Positions 28,704-37,218 of a stretch of 64,000 nt of DNA are shown here, piece by piece. Within the stretch, counting starts at the first letter, position 1; the number at the start of each line of letters is the position of its first letter. The translations under genes were made by a program, and so were the position numbers. The notes under the pieces were generated by a model that worked only from the letters and a program-made list of their open reading frames with translations, was not told the origin of the DNA and did not search any database. Origin of the DNA: Micromonospora rifamycinica (GTDB lineage: Bacteria > Actinomycetota > Actinomycetes > Mycobacteriales > Micromonosporaceae); the NCBI RefSeq assembly GCF_900090265.1, contig NZ_LT607752.1, positions 806,001 through 870,000 of the forward strand. Reading direction: 5' to 3'.

Positions 28704-29708
28704 TCAGTCGAGCCGACCCCCCGACACCAATCCCACCAACACCCGGTTCGTCCGGTTCGACCGCACCGCCGCCCGCTGCTGACCCGCCGTCACCTCGATG
28801 TACGTCTGCGACGACGCCAACGACGCGTGCCCCAGCAACCGCATGATCTCGGCCGCACCCGCCCCCTCCTCGGCCAACCGGGTGGCGAACGTGTGGCGCA
28901 ACGCGTGCAACCGGGCACCCGCCGGCACCCGGTCGGTGATCCCCGCCCGCCGGTAACAGGAGTCCACCAGGTACTGCAAACCTCCCCGCCGCAACGGCTC
29001 ACCACGGCGGTCCACCAGCAACACCCCGTCCGGACGTACGCTGCGCGCCCCGAACCGCCGTCGCCTACTGTCCAGGTAGGCCGACACCACCTCGTCCAAC
29101 TCCGGCTCCACCGGAACCACCCTCGGCCGACCGCCCTTGCCGGCGACCGCCACCCGGCGCTCGCCGGCCCGCCCCGACACCGACGACACCCGCAACGCCA
29201 GCAGCTCCGCCAGGCGCAGTCCCGCACACAACGCCAACGCCAGCACCGCGACGTCCCGCTCCGGCCACGGGTCACGCTGCCGGCCGTCCTTCTGCGACAC
29301 CGACGCGAGCAGCACCTCCGGGGTGTCCTCGCCCCGCAGCGGCTTGGGCTGGGGGAGCGGGGTGCGGGGACGGCCCACCGCCGGCATCGGGTTGCCGGCC
29401 ACCACCTGCTCGGCCACCAGGAACGAGAAGAACCCGTTCCAGCTCGACCAGGCCCGGTGCACCGACGCCGCGGCGCGGGTGGCAGCGAACCGGGCGAACG
29501 CCGCCCGCATCAGCCTGGGGGAGAGGTCGGAGATCATCAGCTCGTCGGGGGACCGGGCCGGGTCGACCTGCGCACCCGCCAGCGCCGCGACGGTGTGCAG
29601 GTCCCGCCGGTACGCCTCCTGGGTGTGCGGGGACGGTTTGCGGGTGGCCCGCGCGGTCAGGAACTCCTCGATGAGCCGTCCAACCGATTCGTCCTGTTTG
29701 TCATGCAT
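28704..29708 (-). CDS. Xer-type tyrosine recombinase
   Basis: A 334-residue site-specific recombinase. It has an N-terminal SAM-like core-binding domain (FLTARATRKPSPHTQEAYRRDL) and a C-terminal catalytic domain. The catalytic residues are Arg in CAGLRLAEL, Lys in GKGGRPR, HALRHTFAT (His-x-x-Arg), GHASLASSQTYIEV (His and nucleophile Tyr). It is a little longer than XerC/XerD. Its ATG (29708) lies inside a dif-like inverted repeat, and a strong dif match lies 450 bases upstream. That arrangement is like the single-recombinase XerS or XerH systems, where the gene sits beside its site. Confidence 0.88.
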   Translation of the reverse strand: MHDKQDESVGRLIEEFLTARATRKPSPHTQEAYRRDLHTVAALAGAQVDPARSPDELMISDLSPRLMRAAFARFAATRAAASVHRAWSSWNGFFSFLVAEQVVAGNPMPAVGRPRTPLPQPKPLRGEDTPEVLLASVSQKDGRQRDPWPERDVAVLALALCAGLRLAELLALRVSSVSGRAGERRVAVAGKGGRPRVVPVEPELDEVVSAYLDSRRRRFGARSVRPDGVLLVDRRGEPLRRGGLQYLVDSCYRRAGITDRVPAGARLHALRHTFATRLAEEGAGAAEIMRLLGHASLASSQTYIEVTAGQQRAAVRSNRTNRVLVGLVSGGRLD

Positions 29709-29727
29709 AAGTGATATTATGCAGCCT
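29700..29727. other. dif-like core overlapping the recombinase start
   Basis: GCATAA (29705-29710), spacer GTGATA (29711-29716) and TTATGC (29717-29722) form a perfect inverted repeat. The core CATAA-N6-TTATG equals the E. coli dif core layout (11-6-11). The outer arms match dif poorly. It could be a Xer binding site used for recombination or for autoregulation of the recombinase, whose ATG it covers. Confidence 0.5.
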
Positions 29728-30158
29728 TTTCGGGTTGGTGGCCAGCGGAGGGGAGTGGCGTACCGCGGTGCCCGGCCCGCACCTGCCGGACGTTCCCCGG
29801 GTAGCTGCGGGCCGGGGCGCGGCACCGCTCGCGTCCCGGTCGGTGCCGCTCCGGCCGGGACGGTGCCGCGCCGCCCGGGGTGGTGCCCGACGGTCCGGGG
29901 GATGCTCCCGTCGGCGGTCCGCGCACCGCCTCGGTGTCGGCGGCCGGGAAGGCTGCGGCGTCCGACCGTCGTCCGGGATTCGCGGGTACGACTCCGCAGC
30001 GCTGATCGGCTTCGGAAGCACCGAGGGCGACCGGCGCAGCACGGCGGGGACGCGGGACCGCGCTGACGCGGGGGCTCCCGGAGCGGGTCACCGGCATCGA
30101 CGCCGACTGCGGTCGCCCGGGGTGGTGCGGGCCGCCGGAGGAGGCCCCACTCCGGTCA
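29728..30158. other. gene-free interval between the two dif-like sites
   Basis: About 430 bases without a credible gene. Open frames here are low-complexity Arg/Pro/Gly shadows. The DNA is GC-rich with many short inverted repeats but no long hairpin or clear promoter. The AT-rich edges at each end are the two dif-like sequences. Confidence 0.5.
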
Positions 30159-30186
30159 ACTTTACATAATGTGCATTATCGAATCT
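30159..30186. other. candidate chromosome dimer resolution site dif
   Basis: In an 11-6-11 layout: left arm ACTTTACATAA (30159-30169), spacer TGTGCA (30170-30175), right arm TTATCGAATCT (30176-30186). The left arm matches the E. coli XerD arm at 9 of 11 bases. On the other strand the core CGATAATGCACATTATGT agrees with the actinobacterial dif core CGATAAT-N2-ACATTATGT as I recall it. It is a rare AT-rich island in this DNA and lies 450 bases from a Xer-type recombinase gene. Confidence 0.75.
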
Positions 30187-30237
30187 GGCCGGAGGTGGTG
30201 TGCAGCGCGGTGCGCCGCCGACCCCGGGGTCGCCGCC

Positions 30238-30966
30238 CTACAGACCGCCGGCCACCCGCAGCACGGTGCCGGTGGTGTAGGTGGCGTCGGGGCCGAGCAG
30301 CCAGGCGACGGCGCCGGCGACCTCGTCGGGTTCGCCGGCCCGGCCGAGCGGGATCCGGGCGGCTGCGGTGTCGGCGCGGTCGGGTACGCCGGAGGTGGCG
30401 TGGATGTCGGTGCGGATGATGCCCGGGGCGACGGCGTTGACCCGGATGCCGCGGGGGGCGAGCTCCTTGGCCAGGCCGAGGGTGAGGGTGTCGGTGGCGG
30501 CCTTGACGGCGGCGTAGTGGACGTACTCCCCCGGGCTGCCGAGGGTGGCGGCGGCCGAGGAGATGTTGACGATGGCGCCGCCCCGGGTGAGGAGGCGGGC
30601 CGCCTGCTGGGCGCAGAGGACGTACCCGATGAGGTTGACGTCGACGACCCGGCGCAGGTCGTCGGGGCGCAGGTCGGTGAAGGGGCCGATCGGGCTGGTG
30701 ACGCCGGCGTTGTTGACCAGGGCGGTGAGGGGGCCGAGGTCGGCGGCGGCGGTGAAGAGGCGGTCGACCTGGGCCGGGTCGGTGGTGTCGGCGGGGACGG
30801 CGACGGCGCGGCGGCCGAGGCGGTGGATGTCGGCGACGACGGCCGCGGCGGCGGCGTGGTCGCGGCGGTAGCCGATGGCGAGGTGGTGGCCGTCGGCGGC
30901 GAGTCGTCGGGCGGTGGCGGCGCCGATGCCTCGGCTGCCGCCGGTGATGACGGTGACCGGATTCAA
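30238..30966 (-). CDS. short-chain dehydrogenase/reductase (FabG-like)
   Basis: A 242-residue SDR with TGGSRGIGAA (NADP binding), NNAG, the catalytic Ser (NISSAAATLG), YVHYAAVKAA (Tyr-x3-Lys) and VNAVAPGIIRTDI. It resembles 3-oxoacyl-ACP reductases but the substrate is open. The probable start is TTG 30966 with GGGGAG and CAGGG upstream; no ATG or GTG fits as well. It stands alone on the minus strand next to the dif-like site. Confidence 0.85.
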   Translation of the reverse strand: MNPVTVITGGSRGIGAATARRLAADGHHLAIGYRRDHAAAAAVVADIHRLGRRAVAVPADTTDPAQVDRLFTAAADLGPLTALVNNAGVTSPIGPFTDLRPDDLRRVVDVNLIGYVLCAQQAARLLTRGGAIVNISSAAATLGSPGEYVHYAAVKAATDTLTLGLAKELAPRGIRVNAVAPGIIRTDIHATSGVPDRADTAAARIPLGRAGEPDEVAGAVAWLLGPDATYTTGTVLRVAGGL

Positions 30967-31126
30967 TGCCCTGCTCCCCTGGTGTGCTGGTGACCGCCCG
31001 GTGTGCGGCGGGTGTCGACGGTATCGTCCGCGCGTCGGTCGGGTGGCCACGGTGGGGTGCGGGGGTGATCGCTTACGCTCACCGCGCGTCGGTCGGCGTC
31101 GGTACCGCAACTGGTGGAGGTGCGTG

Positions 31127-31585
31127 GTGGGTGTGAATGTCGGTGACCTGGTGGCGGATTTCGAGCTGCCGGACCAGACGGGTGCGCCGCGGCGGTTGTC
31201 GGAGTTGGTGGCGGCGGGGCCGGTGGTGTTGTTCTTCTATCCGGCGGCGATGACCCGTGGGTGCACGGCGGAGAGTTGTCATTTCCGGGATCTGGCGGCG
31301 GAGTTCGCGGCGGTGGGTGCGCAGCGGGTGGGGATCAGCCGGGATCCGGTGGCGAAGCAGGCGGAGTTCTCCCGGATGCACGGGTTCGACTATCCGCTGT
31401 TGTCGGATGTGGACGGTGTGGTGGCGCAGGCATTCGGGGTGCGGCGGCGGTTGCCGTTGGGTCCGTTGAGCACCCGGCGGATGACGTTCGTGATCGGGGT
31501 CGACCGGCGGGTGCTGGCGGTGGTGCACAGCGAGTTGGGGATGAACGAGCACGCCGACGAGGCGTTGCGGGTTCTCGGGGGCTGA
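31127..31585 (+). CDS. peroxiredoxin (BCP/PrxQ type)
   Basis: A 152-residue thiol peroxidase with YPAAMTRGCTAESCHFRD. The peroxidatic Cys and a resolving Cys five residues later are the PrxQ/BCP pattern. It reduces hydroperoxides with thioredoxin. The start is GTG 31127 (or 31124), after GGTGGAGGT. Although the genome encodes Sec machinery, this active site uses Cys codons, not UGA. Confidence 0.9.
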   Translation: MGVNVGDLVADFELPDQTGAPRRLSELVAAGPVVLFFYPAAMTRGCTAESCHFRDLAAEFAAVGAQRVGISRDPVAKQAEFSRMHGFDYPLLSDVDGVVAQAFGVRRRLPLGPLSTRRMTFVIGVDRRVLAVVHSELGMNEHADEALRVLGG

Positions 31586-31651
31586 TCTTCCGGTTGTCGT
31601 GGTGGGCTGGTATCAAGGCAGGATCAAACACGTGTACGAAAGAGGGCTGTG

Positions 31652-32347
31652 ATGGCGGACCAGGGTTTGTCCGATGACGAGGTGCGGGGCATCCGGGAGG
31701 CGTTGGCGGCGGGGCGGAAGCCGAAGGTGGTGTTCACCGCGTCGGCGGGGCAGGTCGCCGGTCAGGTGGGTCAGGTGGTGGAGCTGACCGATCCGGCGGT
31801 GTCCGACGAGTTTGTGGTGGTGCGGTTCGGCCGCGACGAGTTGCCCTTCTCCCCCGCCGACGTGGCGGTGGCGCCGCGCGGGGCGGGTCGTCGGGTGGCA
31901 GAGGCGAAGTCGGAGCCGGCGGCGGAGCCGGTGGAGCCGGCGACGCCGGAGCCGGCGTTCGTGTTGGACACGCCCCGGGTGCCGGGGCCGCGTCGGGAGG
32001 AGCCGAGGGTGGAGCCGGTGGCGGCGGTGGAGAAGCCGGCGGCGCGTCGGCCGGCGAAGGTGGCGAAGCCGAAGGGGCCGGCGGGGTTGACGGTGACGTT
32101 GGCGTATGCCGACGGTGAGTGGACGGTGGCGGCGCAGCAGGGTGCGAAGGCGTTGGCGAAGCCGTACGTGGTGAAGCCGGCGGAGGCGTTGCGGATGGTG
32201 GCGTTGGTGGACGTGCCGGGGGTGCAGGAGGCGGTGGAGCAGATCCTGTCGGCGGAGCGGTCGGAGGCGGAGCAGCAGGCGGAGAAGCTGCGGGCCGAGT
32301 TGGCGGAGATCGAGGCGCGGCTGGCGGAGTTGCGCGAGGCGCGCTGA
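31652..32347 (+). CDS. DUF6319 family protein
   Basis: A 231-residue protein with a conserved N-terminus (LSDDEVRGIREALAAGRKPKVVFT, then VAGQVGQVVELTDP and DEFVVVRFGRDELPFSPADV). The middle is a Pro/Glu/Ala-rich disordered stretch with lysines (RPAKVAKPKGPAG). A second small domain and a terminal coiled coil (AERSEAEQQAEKLRAELAEIEARLAELREA) follow. I assign DUF6319 from memory of this actinobacterial family. The basic linker suggests nucleic-acid contact, which is inference. Confidence 0.65.
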   Translation: MADQGLSDDEVRGIREALAAGRKPKVVFTASAGQVAGQVGQVVELTDPAVSDEFVVVRFGRDELPFSPADVAVAPRGAGRRVAEAKSEPAAEPVEPATPEPAFVLDTPRVPGPRREEPRVEPVAAVEKPAARRPAKVAKPKGPAGLTVTLAYADGEWTVAAQQGAKALAKPYVVKPAEALRMVALVDVPGVQEAVEQILSAERSEAEQQAEKLRAELAEIEARLAELREAR

Positions 32348-32427
32348 GTCCCGGGTCTGGTGGGGGTCGTCGTGGTGCCGGCGGGGTGCGCGGGTCGGCG
32401 GTCCCCGCCGGTGTGCCGGGTGGGTGG

Positions 32428-33633
32428 TCAGAAGTAGTCGCCGAGTTGGGCTGGTCCGCCGGCGGCGAGCAGGTCGAGGGGGGCGGGGTCGGTGCCGGCG
32501 GGGTGGTGCAGCAGGCCGGCCTGGGCGACGGTGCGGGCGGTGGCGGCGCCGGTGTAGAGCAGGGCGAAGCCGCGGACGGTGAGGTGCAGGTCGGCAGGGG
32601 TGGTGGTGCGGCGCAGTTCGGCGCTGCCGTTGGCGACTTCCAGGTGCCAGGTGCCGGTGTTCCAGTCGGCGAGGGGGTCGTCGAGGGTGAAGGTGGTGGT
32701 GCCGTTCAGGTGTGCCGGCCAGCCGCGGTCGCGGACGGCGCGGGTGACGTCGACGGGGCGGTGCATCCAGGTGTCCTGTTCGTGCTCGCGGGCCTTCTCG
32801 ACCGGCAGGTGCGGGATGAGGGGGTCGCCGGGGAGCAGGGTGAGGCGCAGGGTCGGGGCGACGCTGTGCCAGCTGGCGAGCGTGCCGACGAGGGCGCGGG
32901 CGGCATCGGCGGTGCTGGCGGCGAGGTCTTCGACGGTGAGGGTGCCCTGGTCGCCGTAGCCGTGGCGGCGGTCCCAGCCGGCGTAGCCGACCAGGTGGCC
33001 GTGGTGTTCGACGAGGGTGAGGCCGTCGTGGGGCAGGGTGTCGTCGGTGGTGTGGCGGGTGCGGCGGTGTTGGTGCAGGGGTCCGCTGCGGGCGAGTAGG
33101 CCGCGGCGGTGGCGGGTGGTGGCGGTGTGCAGGTCGTCGACGGCGGTGAGGTCGGCGGCGGTGCCGGGGCGGATGGTGAGGTGGGGGGCGGGGCGGTGCC
33201 GGGTGAGCAGGGCGGTGGGTAGCGCGACGGTGCGGAGGCTGCCGGCGGTTTCCCAGCCGCAGGTGCGGTAGGGGGCGGCGACGGTGGGGAAGAGCGCGCT
33301 GATGGCGGCGCCCCGGTCGTGTGCGCCGCGGAGGAGGGTGGTGAGCAGGGCACGGGCGATGCCCCGGCCGCGGGTTTCGGGGGCGACGGCGACGCTGGCG
33401 ATGTCGGCGGCGGCGACGGTGCGGCCGTCCCACCACTGGTGGTGGTGGAGGTCGAGGGCTTTGCCGATGAGGCGGCCGGTGTGGTCGAAGGCGCCGTAGC
33501 GGGTGGTGCCGGGGGTGGCGGTGGTGTCGTCGGGTGGGGGTTGGGGGTCGGAGCCGAAGGTGGTGCGGCCGAGGTGCCAGGCGGTGGTGGCGTCGTCGTC
33601 GGTGAGTTCCCGGACGTGGGGGGCGTCGTGCAT
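32428..33633 (-). CDS. Eis-like GNAT N-acetyltransferase
   Basis: A 401-residue protein with the tripartite layout of Eis: an N-terminal GNAT domain with acetyl-CoA loop SVAVAPETRGRGIARALL, a second degenerate GNAT domain in the middle, and a C-terminal SCP2-like domain (LTVRGFALLYTGAATARTVAQAGLL). The terminal carboxyl after YF is typical of Eis (DYF end). Eis enzymes acetylate aminoglycosides or other amines and peptides. The real substrate is unknown. Confidence 0.88.
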   Translation of the reverse strand: MHDAPHVRELTDDDATTAWHLGRTTFGSDPQPPPDDTTATPGTTRYGAFDHTGRLIGKALDLHHHQWWDGRTVAAADIASVAVAPETRGRGIARALLTTLLRGAHDRGAAISALFPTVAAPYRTCGWETAGSLRTVALPTALLTRHRPAPHLTIRPGTAADLTAVDDLHTATTRHRRGLLARSGPLHQHRRTRHTTDDTLPHDGLTLVEHHGHLVGYAGWDRRHGYGDQGTLTVEDLAASTADAARALVGTLASWHSVAPTLRLTLLPGDPLIPHLPVEKAREHEQDTWMHRPVDVTRAVRDRGWPAHLNGTTTFTLDDPLADWNTGTWHLEVANGSAELRRTTTPADLHLTVRGFALLYTGAATARTVAQAGLLHHPAGTDPAPLDLLAAGGPAQLGDYF

Positions 33634-33748
33634 GCGGCGACGATAGCGGTGGGTGGGGGTGGCGGCGATCGGTTTGGGTGGGGCGCGTTGCGGGGCCGGT
33701 GCGACCCCCTCGCTCCGGCCCCGCGTCCCCGCGCCCCTCGCGCGTCTT

Positions 33749-34747
33749 TCAGTGTTGCGGGATGTTCTGTACCCCGATTCGCTTGCGGAACACCCAGTAG
33801 GTCCAACCTTGGTAGGCGAGGACGATCGGGGTGAAGACGACGGCGACCCAGGTCATGATTTTCAGGGTGTAGGGGGTGGAGGCGGCGTTGGTGGCGGTGA
33901 GGGTGCCGGTGGGGTCCAGGGTCGAGGGCATGACGTTGGGGAACAGGGCGGTGAACAGGGTGGCGACGGCGAGGGCGATGGCCAGGGCGGTGCCGGTGAA
34001 GGCCCAGCCTTCGCGGCGTGCCCGGGCGGCGGCGAGTGCGCCGAGCAGGGCGAGGGCGGCGCCGGCGGCGAGGGTGATGGCGGCGGGGTTGGCGCGGATG
34101 GTGAGGGTCCAGGTGAGGAAGGCGACGGCGACGACGGCGGTGCCGGCGCCGATGCGGACGGCGAGGGTGCCGGCGCGGTGGCGGATGTCGCCGGTGGTCT
34201 TGAGAGCAAGGAAGACGGCGCCGTGGGTGAGGAACAGGCCGAGGGTGGTGAGGCCGCCGAGCAGGGCGTAGGGGTTCAGGAGGTCGAGCAGGCCGCCGAC
34301 GTATTCGTGGTCGGCGTCGAGTGGTACGCCGCGGAAGATGTTGGCGAAGGCGACGCCCCAGAGTACGGCGGGGATGGCGGAGCCCCAGAAGATGGCGTGG
34401 TCCCAGCGGCGTTTCCAGGAGGCTTCGGGGCGCTTGTGGCGGTATTCGAAGGCGACGCCGCGGGCGATGAGGGCGAGCAGGATGAGTAGCAGGGGCAGGT
34501 AGAAGCCGGAGAAGAGGGTGGCGTACCACTCGGGGAAGGCGGCGAACATGGCGCCGCCGGCGGTGATGAGCCAGACCTCGTTGCCGTCCCAGACGGGGCC
34601 GATGGTGTTGATGAGGACGCGGCGTTGGCGGTCGTCGCGGCCGAGGACGGGGAGCAGCATGCCGACGCCGAAGTCGAAGCCTTCGAGGATGAAGTAGCCG
34701 GTGAAGAGCACGGCGACGAGGAGAAACCAGATGGTGGTCAGTTCCAC
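33749..34747 (-). CDS. cydB: cytochrome bd oxidase subunit II
   Basis: A 332-residue membrane subunit with about eight helices, starting MELTTIWFLLVAVLFTGYFILEGFDFGVG as in CydB. It partners CydA to form the bd quinol oxidase, a high-affinity terminal oxidase used at low oxygen. It follows cydA by 15 bases in one operon. The cydDC transporter genes that often follow in actinobacteria are absent; the next gene downstream is the acetyltransferase. Confidence 0.95.
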   Translation of the reverse strand: MELTTIWFLLVAVLFTGYFILEGFDFGVGMLLPVLGRDDRQRRVLINTIGPVWDGNEVWLITAGGAMFAAFPEWYATLFSGFYLPLLLILLALIARGVAFEYRHKRPEASWKRRWDHAIFWGSAIPAVLWGVAFANIFRGVPLDADHEYVGGLLDLLNPYALLGGLTTLGLFLTHGAVFLALKTTGDIRHRAGTLAVRIGAGTAVVAVAFLTWTLTIRANPAAITLAAGAALALLGALAAARARREGWAFTGTALAIALAVATLFTALFPNVMPSTLDPTGTLTATNAASTPYTLKIMTWVAVVFTPIVLAYQGWTYWVFRKRIGVQNIPQH

Positions 34748-34762
34748 GGGGGGCTCCGGGGA

Positions 34763-36172
34763 TCAGTAGGCGAAGGCGAGCGGGCGCTCGGCGTCGTCGT
34801 CGGTGTCGTCGGGGGTGGGGGTGACGTCGGGTAGGCCGGCGCGGGCGTAGCGGACGAGGAGTTTGAGTTCGATGACGGCGAGGATGGCGTAGATGAGGGT
34901 GAAGGCGGTGAAGGAGGTGAGGACTTCGGTGCGGGAGACGGTGCGGGAGACGCCGTCGCGGGTGAGCATTTCGCCGAAGACGATCCAGGGTTGGCGACCC
35001 ATTTCGGTGAAGATCCAGCCGAAGGAGTTGGCGAGCAGGGGTAGTGCGGGCATGACCAGGCCGGCGCGGAGCAGCCATCTGCTGGTGGGGGTGCGGCCCT
35101 TGCGTTGGGTCCAGAGGATGAGCAGGGCGATGGCGGCGGCGGCGAGTCCGAAGCCGATCATGAAGCGGAAGCTCCAGTAGGTGACCGGGATGATCGGGGT
35201 GTAGCTGCCGGGGCCGTACTGGCTGGCGTACTGGGCCTGGAGGTCGTCGATGCCGTGGACGGTGCCGTTGGGGTCGCCGGTGCCGAGGTAGGACAGCAGG
35301 TAGGGGATTTTGAGGGCGAAGATCTCGCGGCTGCCGTCGAGGCTGCCGATGGTGAGTACGGAGAACGAGGCGGGGCTCTCGGTGGTGTAGAGGCCTTCGG
35401 CGGCGGCCATCTTCATGGGCTGTACCTGGGTCATGATCTTGCCTTGGATGTCGCCGGTGAGGACGACGAGGGTGGCGGAGATGAGCACGACCCAGGCGCC
35501 GAAGCGGGTGGCGTGGCGGTAGGCGTCGGTGTCGGGGCTGGTGCGGTGGCGCATGAGGTGCCAGAGGCCGACGGTGGTGACGAGGGAGCCGGCGACGAGG
35601 AAGGCGCCGGCGAGGGTGTGCGGGAAGGTGATGAGGGCGACCTTGTTGGTGAGGACGGCGAGGAAGTCGGTGAGTTCGGCGCGTCCGGTGTCGGGGTTGA
35701 AGCGGTAGCCGACGGGGTTCTGCATGAACGAGTTGGCGGCGAGGATGAAGTAGGCGGACAGGTTGGTGCCGATGGCGGCGGCCCAGATGCTGGCGAGGTG
35801 CAGGCGTCTGGGGAGCCGGTCCCAGCCGAAGATCCACAGGCCGATGAAGGTGGATTCGAGGAAGAAGGCGACGAGGGCTTCGATGGCCAGGGGTGCGCCG
35901 AAGATGTCGCCGACGAAGCGGGAGTAGTCGGACCAGTTCATGCCGAATTGGAATTCCTGCACGATGCCGGTGACGACGCCCATGGCGAAGTTGATCAGGA
36001 AGAGTTTGCCGTAGAACTTGGTGAGTTTGAGGTATTTCTCGTCGCCGGTGCGGTGCCACCGGGTCTGGAGGATGGCGACCAGGACGGAGAGTCCGATGGT
36101 CAGTGGTACGAAGAGAAAGTGGTAGACGGTGGTGACACCGAACTGCCAGCGGGCGACGTCCAACGCGTCCAC
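34763..36172 (-). CDS. cydA: cytochrome bd oxidase subunit I
   Basis: The 469-residue haem-bearing subunit. The N-terminus ARWQFGVTTVYHFLFVPLTIGL contains the His ligand to haem b595, and the later GWIFTEMGRQPW segment is a family hallmark. The quinol-binding Q loop is the short type. GTG 36172 was chosen because AGGGGA lies just upstream and the family begins there. Two inverted repeats 20-60 bases upstream point to repression control. Confidence 0.95.
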   Translation of the reverse strand: MDALDVARWQFGVTTVYHFLFVPLTIGLSVLVAILQTRWHRTGDEKYLKLTKFYGKLFLINFAMGVVTGIVQEFQFGMNWSDYSRFVGDIFGAPLAIEALVAFFLESTFIGLWIFGWDRLPRRLHLASIWAAAIGTNLSAYFILAANSFMQNPVGYRFNPDTGRAELTDFLAVLTNKVALITFPHTLAGAFLVAGSLVTTVGLWHLMRHRTSPDTDAYRHATRFGAWVVLISATLVVLTGDIQGKIMTQVQPMKMAAAEGLYTTESPASFSVLTIGSLDGSREIFALKIPYLLSYLGTGDPNGTVHGIDDLQAQYASQYGPGSYTPIIPVTYWSFRFMIGFGLAAAAIALLILWTQRKGRTPTSRWLLRAGLVMPALPLLANSFGWIFTEMGRQPWIVFGEMLTRDGVSRTVSRTEVLTSFTAFTLIYAILAVIELKLLVRYARAGLPDVTPTPDDTDDDAERPLAFAY

Positions 36173-36192
36173 CGGGATCCCCCTGCCGTGAA

Positions 36193-36229
36193 TACTACGA
36201 GACGTAGTAAATACTACTGCGCGTCGTAG
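36193..36229. promoter_or_regulatory. tandem inverted repeats upstream of cydAB
   Basis: A perfect inverted repeat TACTACG (36193-36199) AGA CGTAGTA (36203-36209), followed by a second, weaker TACTAC (36212-36217) to CGTAG (36225-36229). TACTAC-type dyads are typical of BlaI/MecI-family repressors, and Rex or ArcA sites look different. No such regulator gene lies in the window. The site sits between the cydA start and the divergent plsC gene. Confidence 0.6.
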
Positions 36230-36344
36230 GGCGGTGGGCAGGGCCGGGAGGCCCGATCCGGCCCGGGACCAATGACCCTGATCACCCCGGGCCGCCCGAC
36301 CCGGGATCCGACCCGTCCCCCGCCCGTGCGACCATCGGCGACTG

Positions 36345-37121
36345 ATGGACACCCCGCGCCCCGGCTGGCAGCCCCCACGGTTCTGGCGTGCCGCCCAACT
36401 CCTCGCCCGGCTGGTCGTCGCCCTGGTGGCCCGACTGGAGGTCAGCGGGGACGTCCCCGCGCACCTGCGCCGGGGGCCGCTGATCCTGGCCGCCAACCAC
36501 ATCAGCCCCTTCGACCCCATCGTGCTGGGCGCCGCCTGCCGGGCCCGGGGCATGGCGCCCCGCTTCATGGCCACCGGAGGGCTGTTCCGCACCCCCGGGC
36601 TCGGCGCGCTGATGCGCTACGCCGGGCATCTGCGGGTCGACCGGGGCACCAGTGGCGTACGCCGGGCGCTCGACGACGCCGCCGCCGCGGTCACCGCCGG
36701 TTCGGTGGTGCTGGTCTACCCGGAGGGACGGATCGGGTTGGACCCCGGCATGTGGCCCGAGCGCGGCAAGACCGGGACGGCCCGGCTCGCGATGGCCTGC
36801 GGTGCGCCGGTGGTGCCGGTCGCCCAGTGGGGGTCGCACGAGGTGCTGCCCTACCGGGCGCCCCGGGGGATGCTGCGCTGGCTGGGCCGGGCGCTGCTGC
36901 GCCGCCCGGTGATCCGGGTCCGCTTCGGGGCGCCGCTGGACCTGGGTGACCTCTCCCCCGCCGCGCCGGGCGCGGCCCGCCGGGGCACCGACCGGATCGT
37001 CGACGCGATCACCGACACCCTGGTGCCGCTGCGCCCCGACGAGCCCGACCGGCCCCGGCGCCTGGACCCGGGGCGTCCGGTGGACACCAGCCGGGTCCAC
37101 CGCCGCCACTTTTCGGCCTGA
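36345..37121 (+). CDS. 1-acyl-sn-glycerol-3-phosphate acyltransferase (PlsC family)
   Basis: A 258-residue membrane-associated acyltransferase with motif I NHISPFD (His and Asp of the HX4D), motif III YPEGRIG and an N-terminal hydrophobic segment (AAQLLARLVVALVARL). It transfers an acyl group to lysophosphatidic acid or a related lipid. ATG 36345 is the only good start. The next gene, a phosphodiesterase, follows by about 100 bases, and both act in lipid metabolism. Confidence 0.88.
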   Translation: MDTPRPGWQPPRFWRAAQLLARLVVALVARLEVSGDVPAHLRRGPLILAANHISPFDPIVLGAACRARGMAPRFMATGGLFRTPGLGALMRYAGHLRVDRGTSGVRRALDDAAAAVTAGSVVLVYPEGRIGLDPGMWPERGKTGTARLAMACGAPVVPVAQWGSHEVLPYRAPRGMLRWLGRALLRRPVIRVRFGAPLDLGDLSPAAPGAARRGTDRIVDAITDTLVPLRPDEPDRPRRLDPGRPVDTSRVHRRHFSA

Positions 37122-37218
37122 CCGGCGGGCACGGCGCCCGCGCCGCGCCGCGTCGGACGGGGGTCGCCGTCGCCGGTCGGCCACCCGCCGGTCACCGGGG
37201 GCGGGCATACTGCGCTGC

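Noticed and set aside
30169..30993. A 274-codon Gly/Val-rich open frame on the plus strand
   Set aside because: It is the antisense of the SDR gene at 30238-30966, which has all catalytic motifs.
31257..31320. A selenocysteine version of the peroxiredoxin active site
   Set aside because: The codons read Cys (TGC, TGT) and not TGA, despite the presence of Sec genes.
32706..36059. A 1,117-codon minus-strand open frame across cydAB and the acetyltransferase
   Set aside because: The translation is repetitive His/Arg/Pro; the true frames encode cydA, cydB and an Eis-like protein.
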